NCBI GenBank assembly: GCA_022539475.1
Contig: VCMS01000233.1
Location: 90,571 to 154,570 of the forward strand
Reading direction: 5' to 3'
Source of the DNA: Gracilaria domingensis
Lineage: Eukaryota > Rhodophyta > Florideophyceae > Gracilariales > Gracilariaceae
Length of the DNA stretch: 64,000 bases
Below, in pieces: positions 21,468 to 31,874 of this stretch (position 1 is its first letter; the number at the start of each line of letters is the position of its first letter). Position numbers and translations under genes: made by a program. The notes under the pieces were generated by a model, which ran no database searches, was not told the origin of the DNA, and was given only the letters and a program-made list of their open reading frames with translations.

Positions 21468-22126
21468 CCACTAAACTTCTACTTTTAAGCATGCATCCTT
21501 GAATACGAGGACTACATGGACTGTCGTATCGTACCTCGTTCTTTTCGATGTCCTTCTTGCTGCCACACGGCGATGACTAAGATATGTCTCGTGTATTGTA
21601 TCGAGAACTAAATAGTGAAAACTTCAGAATCTCACATAGAGCCTGTGTGCTGCGAATGCTATGTCGAGGAGACTTGTCATCGCCGTTGAAGTCTATCCTA
21701 GCCTAGGATTCCTAGTAGCAGTGGCGGCGCCAGACTGGCGCCGCCACTGCTAGACTGGCAGCTCCAGTCCTGCGCTCTGCGAGAGTGGCGATAACTGTTT
21801 CCTGCTATCTATATATCTGTGGCATTTTTGGCTTGTTTGCCTGCAAATAATGTTTGCTCCCCAGAAAACTCCTGGACGCACCAAGGGGTATGCAGCTTGC
21901 GTGAACTAAAACCAGGATGATTTTTTGAGAAATGGCGGGAGCCTGAGAATTCTTGCAATTTCGGAGAATTCATTTATTCACTCTGCTGCCAGCGTGCACA
22001 CGTACACGGGTACCTGTCTCGGCCATCATCGTGTCAACGGCGGTGGGATCAACGCTTTCTTTTATCGAACCACACCGTGTAGATACTCTGGGTTCTGAAA
22101 GTACGACGAAGATACATCCTGCCGAG
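21468..22126. other. Intergenic between SARAF and NEP1, about 0.66 kb
   Basis: Holds the palindrome described separately at 21716-21752 and the promoter of NEP1. No other gene was seen. Confidence 0.4.
21716..21752. repeat. Near-perfect palindrome, 17-bp arms, 3-nt spacer
   Basis: Left arm 21716-21732 (tagcagtggcggcgcca) and right arm 21736-21752 are exact reverse complements separated by gac. Stems this long and GC-rich do not arise readily by chance. It could be an RNA hairpin, a terminator for SARAF, or a mobile-element scar. Confidence 0.85.
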
Positions 22127-23335
22127 ATGGGTAGCTCTGCGTCGCTTCGAAAGAAGAGAAAAGGCTCTGAAGCTCCACGCACAGACGGTACAGCTAAACG
22201 CAAGAGATCAAAGGCTCCTGCTTCAAGAATTGAGCCCCATGTGCTAAGCGTTTTAACGGGAAATGATACACCAAAAGCTGATGAAGCCAAACTTCTCGAT
22301 CAGCAATCGACACTGAAAGCCTCGGCAAACGAAGAAATGAAGACTGAGCATCTGCAAAATGAATCGAAATCAAGAGCGAGCAATACGGGAAGTTTTTCGA
22401 ATGAAGAGTCAGACTCGCATGGCGAATCTGCCCATAATCAGTTGGATTCGGATGAAGATGATTCCCAAACAAAGAATCAAGCGAAAGTTGCAACGAAGGC
22501 GGCGCGCCAGAATGGAGAACAGAACCAGGCCGCGAGCGTTGCACCGAAAAACTCTGAAGCAGATGCTCAGACCGGGCCCCAGCGTCGAAGATTGCCAGAC
22601 CCTCTACCGCCAGATCACGCGAAAAAAGTCAAAGTGACTGTACTGCTGCAAAATGCTAATCTGGAAACGGTCAAACAAAGCGGACGAGCGGGCGGTTTTG
22701 TTTTGTTAAATTGTGACGACCACCGTCATTTGTTACAAAAGACGGGCCGAAGTGCAAATGATGCGCGTCCAGATATTACTCATCAATGTCTATTGACGTT
22801 GCTCGATAGCCCCCTGAACAAAGAGGGTCGCTTAAAGATTTACATCCGAACGGCCAAGAATGTTTTGATCGATGTGCATCCGGAAACACGAATTCCTCGT
22901 ACGATGAAGCGGTTTTCGGGCCTAATGGCTGAACTACTGGAGAAGCTTAAAGTGCGAGGGACCAGTGGTTCCACGCCGTTGCTAAAGGTTATTCGTAATC
23001 CAATCGTCAGTCATCTTCCCGTTGGGACGAGGAAGATAGTGTGCACGTACAATACAGAGAATGTCGTCGATGTTCGAGAGCACGCAAACGCTATAGCAGA
23101 TATGGTTTTACCAACTAAGGAAGGCCAAGTGCATACGAAGAACAATGCGGACTTTAATATGGCTGAACACGGAGAGGAAGTTAACGTCCTGTATGTAGTG
23201 GGTGCTATGGCACATGGCAAAGTTGTCGAGGACTGGGCGGATGAATATATTTGCATTAGCGAGTATCCTCTCTCTGCTGCTAATGTTTGCGGCAGAATAA
23301 CTTATGCCTACGAGAATCTCTTCGGAATTATGTAA
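22127..23335 (+). CDS. EMG1: NEP1/EMG1, 18S rRNA N1-pseudouridine methyltransferase
   Basis: 402 residues from the ATG at 22127 (the frame is open from 21953). The first about 170 are K/R/S/E-rich and probably disordered, with nuclear-localisation-like KKRKG and KRKRSK words. The SPOUT methyltransferase domain fills about 175-402: VTVLLQNANLETVK, GFVLLNCDDHRHLLQK, RPDITHQCLLTLLDSPLN, IYIRTAKNVLIDVHPETRIPRTMKRFSGLM, LLKVIRNPIVSHLP, then the trefoil-knot loop VVGAMAHG and ISEYPLSAANVCGRI. The enzyme methylates the hypermodified pseudouridine of 18S rRNA and is needed for small-subunit assembly in the nucleolus. The N-terminal extension is longer than in yeast or human. Intact. Confidence 0.94.
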   Translation: MGSSASLRKKRKGSEAPRTDGTAKRKRSKAPASRIEPHVLSVLTGNDTPKADEAKLLDQQSTLKASANEEMKTEHLQNESKSRASNTGSFSNEESDSHGESAHNQLDSDEDDSQTKNQAKVATKAARQNGEQNQAASVAPKNSEADAQTGPQRRRLPDPLPPDHAKKVKVTVLLQNANLETVKQSGRAGGFVLLNCDDHRHLLQKTGRSANDARPDITHQCLLTLLDSPLNKEGRLKIYIRTAKNVLIDVHPETRIPRTMKRFSGLMAELLEKLKVRGTSGSTPLLKVIRNPIVSHLPVGTRKIVCTYNTENVVDVREHANAIADMVLPTKEGQVHTKNNADFNMAEHGEEVNVLYVVGAMAHGKVVEDWADEYICISEYPLSAANVCGRITYAYENLFGIM

Positions 23336-24486
23336 AATGGTTTGAATGTCAGGTCTTCTGCACATTTAACTGAGGATGCGTTTTCGTGAACGATGGCTTA
23401 TTCGAAGATTTGCTTGCCGCCCTCGTGAGACATGCAAAGGAGTTGTGACTAGAACAAAGGTGTCCAATCTATTGGACAGGAAGATGTGAAGGTAAATAGA
23501 TATTTTGCCTTCAGCACAACCGTTCGTACCGTTGTACCTGTGAAAAAATATTGCTTACGAACATGAGAGAAAGTCCACATAGTTTCGCGTCAATGCAACT
23601 TTTTGAACGCCTATCGGTGGCATTTTAAATGTTAGTCAGGCGCCTGAAGCCGAATGTCCAGATATGTTGCCCTGTTGTACAAAGGTACCTACGCAGTCAA
23701 CTTGGCTTAGCAGATTCCCGTTGTTCCCGGCAGACTGTTGTCCCACTGACGCGCATCCATGTTGCACAAACTTGATTTCTCGATAGAAACACTTGTTCCA
23801 GTGCAAGGGTTTGAAACGCAATATCTCATTGACGTCGCGCTTGTTACAGAAGACAACTCTTCGCAAGCTTTTTCGAGTCTGGCAGTTGAAAGCTGAGGAC
23901 GACAAGCGCGCTCTCCCTGTCATGAAATGAAAGGTCTTCGGTCAAACAAGCTCAATGTTTACCAAAACTTTATTAGTCATGTGCCTCGCTCAGCTCGATG
24001 CAGTGTGTATGTCAGTACAGTGGAAGGGATTCTGATCTCCTTCCGGGTGCGAGGCTCATGACCTATGTAAGCGCATCGGCGTTGCATCCTCTCGGCATGG
24101 AGAATACGCCGTTTCGTCGTAACTGATGTGAAATGAAACATGTTCTGCCGTATGTTGTCCGAAGTAGGAATAGAAGTGTATACATATTAGGAGCGAACGT
24201 GTATACATTTGGGATAGCCTTCATCCCGTGAGCTGCCGCCAGAGACGCCCTGCGTAAAGCAGATGGCTTCCATGACGTCCGATGTTCGAGTCCATGTGTA
24301 GTGATGTTCTCAACATCTGTTTTAACAATCCAGATCGCAACACTTAACGAAAAGATGAATAGATACAAGTTACCATTTCAAAGTTACCTCATGACATGTC
24401 CAGTAACGCACAAAAAGGCAATCAATAACACTATACTTCCTGGTGGCATTTCTTTTTTTCTTGTTTTGTTTCTATAGCTGTCTCTG
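23336..24486. other. Intergenic between convergent genes, about 1.15 kb
   Basis: Two minus-strand ORFs (23636-23923, 24063-24368) have no recognisable domain. A GTTCGAGTCC word at about 24288 recalls a tRNA T-arm, but no stems fit. Nothing can be supported. Confidence 0.35.
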
Positions 24487-25648
24487 CTAAACATGTGCAA
24501 ACATTCTATCTTGTGCTTCTTCCTCCATCTTTGCAATTTCACGCTCGTGTTCTTCTCTCATTTGCGCATACTTTTCAGGGAAGCAGAATCGCATGATCAA
24601 CTTGAATGGAAGACATACGAGTTGCAAGATAAGGAATAACACAACCAGAATGACAATGACGGGGAACAAGACGATGAGCATCATTATAGGCAGAATCCAT
24701 GCACAGCCCTTGATACTGAGCAGGAAGTTGAGCCATCCTGGCAGCTCGACAGGTTGCTGGCGACTTTCCCACTCCTGATACGTTTGGTTTGGATGCTCTG
24801 CGTCATCACCGGTTTGCGACAAAAACTGGTCGTACAAAGTCTTCTTGACCACATTGGTAAGCGTGTCGTAGGCCTGTGAGACAGACGTCATAGCATCCTC
24901 GGCGCCTGGAAGCTGGCATTTGTCCGGGTGAAGCATACGAGCCAGCGTGTAATAGTTCTTCTTCATTTGAGCGCTGGTAGCTTCAGTGGAAACGTGCAGC
25001 ACAGCGTAGTGATTCGGGGCGTTCTTGATGCGTAAGATTTCCTCCTCCGGCGTGGCAGGCCATATTTCGGTATCGCTTGCGGCCTTGTCGCTGCTCTTCG
25101 GGGTAGTGCCTTCGGTGGTCGTCTCGGCGCTGCGCTTTGAAGGGTCATCAGGATTGAAATCCTTTTCCCGTTCTCCCGGACCTTGCACGGACTCGACGGC
25201 TGCAATGTACTTTTTGGCCTTTTCTATGCCGGCGATGAGGTTCTCGTCGCCTGGGCAGTGTTGCAGCCCTTCGTTGAAAGTGTGACGCGCGCTGATGTAG
25301 TCTTGGTCCTCGAGCTGTGCGGTACCTTTTCGCCACCATCCCTACGCAGCAAGCACAAAGAGAACGGGGGGGGGGGTTAGGGCATTGTTTGGGCGCGGGA
25401 GGCTGGCGGACGCGAGGGCGGCGATGAAGCGAACTCACCTTTGACCACTTTGGGTCGAGCTGAATGCACATGTCGGCATCGAGTCTAGCCTTATCGTAGG
25501 CGTGGAGCTTGAGGTAGGCGGCGGAGCGATTGGAGAAGAGGGCGGCGTTAGTAGGCTCCTGCTCAATGCCCGCCGTGTAAAGCTCAACGGCGCTGTTATA
25601 ATTGCACGCCTGATACTGCTCGTTGCCACGCTCCTTAAACTCGGCCAT
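24487..25648 (-). CDS. TPR - J-domain - transmembrane co-chaperone (two exons)
   Basis: Exon 1 is 25439-25648, the intron 25342-25438 (97 nt, donor GTGAGT, branch-like CCTAAC, acceptor GTAG), and exon 2 24487-25341; 354 residues. TPR1 and TPR2 lie in exon 1 (FKERGNEQYQACNYNSAVEL and NAALFSNRSAAYLKLHAYDK), and TPR3 begins exon 2 (GWWRKGTAQLEDQDYISARH). These are Hsp90/Hsp70-tail-binding type repeats like STI1/HOP. An acidic linker leads to a J domain (about 175-240, NHYAVLHVSTEATSAQMKKN, with the HPD motif in RMLHPDKCQ). A strongly hydrophobic stretch (about 275-325, WILPIMMLIVLFPVIVILVV) gives one or two membrane passes before a charged tail. The fusion implies a membrane-anchored Hsp70/Hsp90 co-chaperone, probably in the ER with both active domains in the cytosol. 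The join is frame-exact. Confidence 0.85.
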
Positions 25649-26665
25649 GACGCGAGGAGAGCCGCAGCGCCCGGCCGTCTCTCAGCAGGCGCGACGGCGT
25701 TGCGGCTGCGCTGCGGACGCGGAGCGGACGGGGAGGGAGGGGGGGGGGGGGGGGGGGGCGCCGCGGGCTGGCGGGAGAGGGGGGGGGGATTGTCAACGGA
25801 CGGAAGGAGGGGGTCCAAGTACGACAGCGCGTTGCGTCTGGACGGGTGCTTGCGCCCGGACTGGCAGTGACGTGCGGCCACGGCCAAATGCTCGCTGTCG
25901 CGGGCTGTGCACTGTTGCGCGCGGCCGCGCGCGGCGCCAATTCAGCGCTGCAATTTTTGAGCGCCGAAATTTTCGCCGCCGGCGGCGCGGGAGCGTTGCT
26001 GCGGAGTTAGTTTTACTGTAGCGTCGCGCGAAGGTGCCGTCGTGCCGACGGGACCGACGGTGACCAAAGGGTACGCGCACTTGCTGGCACGCGGCGCGTG
26101 TAAGGACGCGCCGCTGTCGCACACCGCCGCCGCCGCCGAGGGAATCATCATGCGCTGCAGGTGAGGTCGCTCTCGAGGCGCGACGGCAGCGACGGCAGCG
26201 GCGGCGGCGGCGGCGGCGGCGGCACGACGCGACGCGGCGGCGGCACGGCGCGGCGGGGCGCGGGCGACAAGCGTGGCGACGGCAGCGGCGGGCGCGCGCT
26301 GACGCGCAAGCAAGCGCGCGTCATCCAACGCCACCTTACAGCGCGGACAAGTGCGCGCCGCTGGTTGGCGGCGGCCGCGCGCCCAAATCGGGTCCGGCGC
26401 GCCGCCGGCGCCCGCGCCACGCGCGCCGCGCAGTCCATTCCACGCGGCGGTCGCGCGCGTGCCACCGGCGCCAATTTTGGCGTCCACCATAGCGCCGATA
26501 TATCTCCCGCATCCGGCACCCACCTTCCGCCAGCGCGCGCCCGACCCTCGCCCCGCCCTGCGCGCCGTCGTCGCGCTTACCCCCCCCGCCTCCCCCCCGC
26601 CCCTCCCCCCCTCCCCCGTCGCTCGCCGCCGTCGCTGCGGTTCGGCGCGCGCTTTGCGGGTGCCC
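25649..26665. promoter_or_regulatory. Extremely GC-rich divergent region with G and CGG tracts
   Basis: About 1 kb between the TPR-J and RBR start codons. It holds an uninterrupted run of 20 G at 25739-25758, further G runs to 25790, a (CGG)n tract at about 26199-26224, and a C-rich block at about 26580-26620. CG dinucleotides are dense throughout. Long ORFs cross it on both strands, but they are what stop-poor GC-rich DNA yields by chance. It looks like a CpG-island bidirectional promoter with quadruplex potential. Confidence 0.5.
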
Positions 26666-28141
26666 ATGGCGTCTTCCAGGACGCTGTCGTTTCACTGCCA
26701 GGGCGCGGGCGTCGAGCACGCGGCCGTCGCTTTGACGCCGCTTTCGCGCGCTTCCATCGGCCTGCACGTGCCCGTGGCCGAGGTGCGCGGCCCCCCTACC
26801 ACGCATGCGTCGTCGCCCGCCGTCCGCCTGCAGTCGGCGCACGTGCCCGCTGATACGTCGCCGTCGTCGCTTGTGCTGTGCGATGTGTGCTGCGAGCACG
26901 TTTCGCCGTCGTCGCTGCGCGGCTGCTCCGGGTGCACGCATCGCTATTGCGCGTCGTGCGTCGACAAGCATTGGACCTCCTCCATCTACTCGGGCAATCA
27001 CGCCCGACTGCACTGCATGTATGGCGGTTGTGCTGTCTTTGCCACCGACGATGACGTGCTTGCCGTCGTGTCGCACCGTACCTATCGCAAGATGCTCTAC
27101 TTCCGCTCCAGGGACGAAAACAGCACGTCGCCCGGTGCTAGGTGGTGCGCCGCCGACCTGTGTTGGGAGTATCTCGGCCAATTTCACCAACACGCCCATC
27201 AACCCAATGCCGATCAATCGCACATTGTATCCTGCCCGAGGTGCTCGTCAAACACCTGCGTCAAGTGCGAGCGCCAAGTATCGTTTTCCGCCACCGTGCA
27301 TGCATGTGCGTCGCGAAAGTCAAACAAGGCACACAGCGCCATGTTCAGCGTTTGGGCAATGCTGCACACCAAGTCTTGTCCCCATTGCGGCGCTCCTATT
27401 CAGAGAAATCACGGTTGCAGTCACATGACGTGCACGCGCTGTTCCTCCTACTTTTGTTGGCGTTGCAAGGGCTATCTCAACAACGGCTGCCCATTACCGG
27501 GCCGAGCTTGTATCTGTGACAGGGTCATGACCGCCGCCGCGTATTCCGGCCTTGCCGTCGCCGGCGTTGTCGGCTCCCCCATTATCGTTGGCGCCATGCT
27601 GCTGGGCGGCCCTCCCTATCTTGCGTACCGCGTCGTCAAAGCGCGTCGAACTCGTGCTTTGGTACGCCGCAATGAAGCCTTGTATCGCCGACAACATGAA
27701 GATAATCTTCATCGCACGCGCAATGCCTTTATTGCAAGTCGTAGCATTCTTCGTCCAGATGAACTGCTCGTCAATGATGATGATCTCGATAGTGCATCCT
27801 ATACCACTATCGCAGAATCCACCTTGGAGGACATACGTATCATGCATTCCCAACGCCCCGGTCGCCAAAGAAAGCAAAAAGTCAGTCATATTGAGCTGAA
27901 TGATACCCTTGTCATTGAAGAGCGCATGATGGCCTCCCCTCGTTCGGGTCCGCGTCTCACCGCGTCAGCCACCGAACTGCGACTAGGTCCCGAGATCGTG
28001 GTCGTTCCTCAGACGTCTATTTCAGCTGATGGTGTTCCGAGCGTGTACGTGGAGTCATGTCGTTCTTCTCGCCCGTTTGTTCTCGAACGACGGCGTGGCT
28101 CTTCTCCAGTCTCGCATACCATGAAACGCTCCGTTGCGTGA
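26666..28141 (+). CDS. RBR (RING-between-RING) E3 ubiquitin ligase, RNF19-like
   Basis: 491 residues from ATG 26666. RING1 at about 72-122 (CDVCCEHV, GCTHRYCASCVDKHW), in-between-RING at about 150-215 (SCPRCSSNTCVKCER), and the Rcat/RING2 at about 238-285: CPHCGAPIQRNHGCSHMTC followed by FCWRC. Cys251 in GCSHM is at the position of the catalytic cysteine that accepts ubiquitin as a thioester in this class. A Gly/Ala/Val-rich hydrophobic segment follows (about 288-325, SGLAVAGVVGSPIIVGAML), as in ER-anchored RNF19-type ligases. The tail is basic, Ser-rich and presumably cytosolic. The frame is open upstream to 26351, but that part is GC-driven. All zinc ligands are present. Substrate unknown. 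Confidence 0.88.
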   Translation: MASSRTLSFHCQGAGVEHAAVALTPLSRASIGLHVPVAEVRGPPTTHASSPAVRLQSAHVPADTSPSSLVLCDVCCEHVSPSSLRGCSGCTHRYCASCVDKHWTSSIYSGNHARLHCMYGGCAVFATDDDVLAVVSHRTYRKMLYFRSRDENSTSPGARWCAADLCWEYLGQFHQHAHQPNADQSHIVSCPRCSSNTCVKCERQVSFSATVHACASRKSNKAHSAMFSVWAMLHTKSCPHCGAPIQRNHGCSHMTCTRCSSYFCWRCKGYLNNGCPLPGRACICDRVMTAAAYSGLAVAGVVGSPIIVGAMLLGGPPYLAYRVVKARRTRALVRRNEALYRRQHEDNLHRTRNAFIASRSILRPDELLVNDDDLDSASYTTIAESTLEDIRIMHSQRPGRQRKQKVSHIELNDTLVIEERMMASPRSGPRLTASATELRLGPEIVVVPQTSISADGVPSVYVESCRSSRPFVLERRRGSSPVSHTMKRSVA

Positions 28142-28858
28142 TCCATCGGCGTCCTTCTTTTTGCCCGAGCTCCGCTCACCAATTACCAATTTTAGACGTC
28201 TCGGCTTTGTACTTTGTCCGACAACAGTTAGAAACAACTTTTGAGCTTGCGCATGAAGAGGGATTGGTCTGTCCTACAGACTTTGTAGCTCATTACTACC
28301 GATTTCTTCGCTATATCTTCCTCCCTGCAAGGTTGGCCCTATTCTTTCAAATACCCGTGGATCACATTTGTGTAGGAATACCGTTGGTTCTCGGCGTTGT
28401 AATGAAGACATACTTGGATTACGACTGTAATTAGTCCTCTTCCTCTCTTTCCCATTGTAGATCCGTAATCATTGCAGTGTTGTCAAGTTCTTTCACACAT
28501 CAGGTTTTTCACTCTTAAACGAAATTTGTGAGATCTGAACCTTGTTTCGTTACCTTGGACCAGAAGAGAGTGCCTGAACTGGCGCCGTTTTGATAGCTCC
28601 GTGTGTTAGAGAATTGCTCCTATCATAACAGTGCTTGTCAAACTTCGGTTCATATACTACAGCTAAAAAGTGTCAGCAATGTTTGCTTCGTGCTCGAGAA
28701 AAGATATCGCTATTCCAAAGTTGAGAAAGCCTGTAAGTCTTCCGTTTTTTTCAAGATCATGTGCCTCCTTTTAATGTATCATCACATGGATTCCATCGAG
28801 CTCCTATCTCAAGCGGGCAAGTGCTTACCATTGACAGCGCTGCGGGGAAACAGTCAAC
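28142..28858. other. Intergenic, about 0.7 kb
   Basis: Pyrimidine-rich 3' flank of the RBR gene and the upstream region of the tetraspanin-like gene. No other feature was recognised. Confidence 0.35.
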
Positions 28859-30087
28859 ATGAATCCAACTGCAGAGAAGAAGCAACTGGAACCGCAGTTA
28901 TCAAAAGGGTTAAGTGTCGATGTTCCCACAGGGTCCACCATCTATGATCCGGCTATTCTTTCCCTTCGTGAAGACTTCAAAGCAAAGGTTGAAGAAAGAA
29001 AAGCAAAGCAACTTCAGCGATTTCCCGACAATGATATACCTGTTCAGAGCCCCATGCACGTTAGTGTTTCTTCTCCCATACCAAGAAAGTCGAGAAAGTC
29101 ACGGAAATCATTGTTTCTAAGAGCTGATGGTGATATCACCGGGTCGGAGTCCGAAGACTTGGAGCTCGGAGATTTTGATGGAGAAACAGAAGTGTGTTGC
29201 AATGGATACGTCTCGTTGTATCCTTTCTTGCTGTTTATGAGCGCCGTCAAAATTGTAAGTGTTTCTTCTTGACCATGAAAAGCCCTTGTGCGGTATGTAG
29301 TGGCGACTGACTGTTGTTTGTTTTCATGCTTTGTTGAGGTCAGCTGGCTGGGATCGCTGGAATCACTATTGGAGTTTTTCAGCTGATGACCGGTGGGGGT
29401 ACTTCGATTGGTATATCTTCTCTGGATCGATTTATTATCTCAGGGTCGTTTCTGTTCGCTATTGCATTCATTGCAATCGGAGCACTACTGGTGATATCAG
29501 GATTTCTCGGCGTCGTCTTGTTTTCAATCCGTTTGCGTTCTAAATCATCACTCACGGCAAAGAAGTTGGATGTCATATACCACAGCGGACTCTTCTTGTT
29601 GGTTATTGTTCTCTTTGTCCTGTTTGTACTCACGGTATGGGTATGGGTCCAAACTTCAAAAGGAGCAATATATGATAGCGCGCTTTGGCAGGAGCTAGTG
29701 CGTTCTGATCCGTTGCATCTTTGTAATACAGAAGATCGGCTTGACTGCGCAGCATATGAGCTTGGACAATGCAAGGTAAGCGCGAATCAGACGAGCATAT
29801 TATTCTGCCCTGGGCATTTTTGCATTGATTTCTGTCGTATCACCACCGAGGACGTGAACGTGCAGCCTATCTGTCAAGTATGTCGAGACGAGTCTTTGCG
29901 CACAATTGATGCTCTTGTAAGTTGCAAAAGGCACGAAGTTCAGTTCACGAATGTTGCAGCGTGTATGGATGTTGCAAATACAGATCTACAGGTCGCGTAC
30001 CGTCGCCTACTAGCGGCGGCTCTGGTAACGTTTCTTTGGATCTTGGCTTCTGTATTCGTGTCGACCTACCACTACTGCTTTTCCTAA
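28859..30087 (+). CDS. Tetraspanin-like four-pass membrane protein (two exons)
   Basis: Exons 28859-29254 and 29344-30087 with an 89-nt intron (GTAAGT donor, CTGAC branch-like site, TCAG acceptor) give 379 residues. A charged N-terminal cytosolic region of about 115 residues is followed by TM1 (YPFLLFMSAVKILAGIAGIT, spanning the splice), TM2 (SFLFAIAFIAIGALLVISGF) and TM3 (GLFLLVIVLFVLFVLTVWVW). A large loop with about ten cysteines follows (LDCAAYELGQC, FCPGHFCIDFCR, ICQVCRDE), then TM4 (LLAAALVTFLWILASVFVS) ends the chain. The 4-TM plan with a Cys-rich second loop is that of tetraspanins, but the canonical CCG motif is not evident. I therefore call it tetraspanin-like, as for many algal and protist members. 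Location would be plasma membrane or endomembranes. Confidence 0.72.
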
Positions 30088-31874
30088 GGAAGTTATGTGT
30101 AGATTCACATATTGCTGCTTTCAAGGGCATTTCCTTTATTCATTTGAAGAGGATTATAATCACCAGGTTAGGGGGAAAGAAAGTTCATTGGGGGGTTGTA
30201 CAGGAGCGAGACAAGCTTCGAAGCAATCGCATCAATTGTTTCGCGGGTTACTTTGGTTTCTTGCATGTTATTTGTTTTTCTCGATGCCAGCAGCTACACA
30301 CAGAGCTCACAGCAGGGCACGGTGAATGAGACCATCCGATGGTAGAGCATTTGGAATGCAACCTCCTTCGATAGTTTTTCTTTTCTGAAGGGGCACCCCG
30401 AACAGGGGATTTAGAGGCGTCACATGTCAAAGGAGATCGCAAAAAACGACTAAAGCACAGATGGCCAAGTCCCTAAAGACGACAGTACCGCAGAGGTAGC
30501 TGTACTAATCAGAGTAAACAAAAAGTACGTAACTTTTGCAATACCGAGTGAAAAGCATCCCTCTAGAGCGTTGCCTCTTGATGCTCGAAATCAAGACGAT
30601 TGAACTCAACTGGGCTTAAAATCTGCATAGTCCTTGCTCGTTCGGGCCGTACGGTTCGGCCCTAACTGGACAGACACCGCGTTGAAATTCTCTTGCACGG
30701 GGATTGAACTCAATTTAACTTTGACAAAGCAGGTCCAAAGAAGTGTGCAGTAAACGTTCTAGCTGCGGTTCATCGGCTTGACAAAGTCATATCGTATGAA
30801 GATCATTAACGACCTGGATAGTTGTTTTATACAACTGGCGGTTGGTATCCTCGTACCGGGAGTGAAGTTTTACAGATTATATATATGACATGTATACGTT
30901 ACATCATATGATGATATGAGATCCTGTACAAGGGTTCTGCTGCATCATCAGCGAGAGATCAATTATACTGCGACCGTCTTCCAGCCAGTCCGCCTATTAC
31001 CATCTTTACACACCACGGGTGATACAACAACATATTCAACACAGCCCAGGGAATTCGACGTCATTTGATAGGATGCTGCCAGCAGGACGAGACAAAGCAT
31101 GTTAGGCCTGAACTCCAGGAGTTCAGGCCTAACATGCTTTCTGATAAGTGTCCTGAAGGCAACGGATCAATTCAAAGAGCAACGCAGCGATTTGGAGTAA
31201 TGCGAACCTTATAGCCCTCTATGCAGCTTTGCCCCCTCGTACTGTAGCTCTTGTTGCCGCGCTAATAGGCGTTCCGTATTTTGTACGCGCGAAATTCAGG
31301 TGACCTTAATCCTTGGATAGCCTTCTATCCGGGTTCGATCGCAACCAGCGCCGCACGAAAGGAATCCAAAGCACTCTTTACTCTGTAGTGTGGAGTCCAC
31401 ACTCGACGGCTTCACGTGGGCTGATGCTGGACCCTTTTGGATTGACCTCAACACGATTTTCTTCAGTGCAGATTGCAGCTGCTAGTCACAAGTCTATTGT
31501 TAGATACTCTGTACCATCACGTATCACGCAGCACCTCTGTATTCCTTTGTGAACATCGTCCTTCAGGCAGATTTCCGGTCTGATCTGTTCGTAACTTTTT
31601 CTCAGAGCGAATCACGACCGCAACGACATACGGGAAGCTTGTTAAGTAATACTAATCTGGTTTCACTAGGTCACCGTCCTAGCTCGCGGGGTTTCTAGTC
31701 GAAGTACCCTCAGTGTGACGTCCAGACCTTCTGAACGTTGCGCGCTCTCATTCATCACAAAGGCTAATTATATGCACCTGCAACGTCGCCCTGTTGCTTC
31801 TTTACATTGCCTAGTGAAAGCTCAACTGCTTTTTTCTTTTTGGGGAGCTGCTGTCGTGTGAGGAGGTAGCGAAG
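30088..31874. other. Long intergenic region, about 1.8 kb
   Basis: The longest gap in the gene-dense part. It contains AT-rich words around 30870-30930 (tatatatgacatgtatac, catatgatgatatgag) and the palindrome at 31094-31140. No ORF or RNA gene could be supported. Confidence 0.4.
31094..31140. repeat. Perfect 47-nt palindrome, 23-bp arms around one base
   Basis: Left arm 31094-31116 and right arm 31118-31140 are exact reverse complements centred on the A at 31117. The core is ggcctgaactcc/ggagttcaggcc. The flanking bases do not pair. Confidence 0.88.

Noticed and set aside
24225-24305. tRNA-like word GTTCGAGTCC on the plus strand
   Set aside because: T-stem bases around it do not pair and no acceptor or anticodon stem fits.
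25942-27223. Long overlapping ORFs on the minus strand across the RBR promoter and gene
   Set aside because: Stop-poor because of extreme GC content; Arg/Ala/Gly-rich translation, antisense to a clear RBR ligase.
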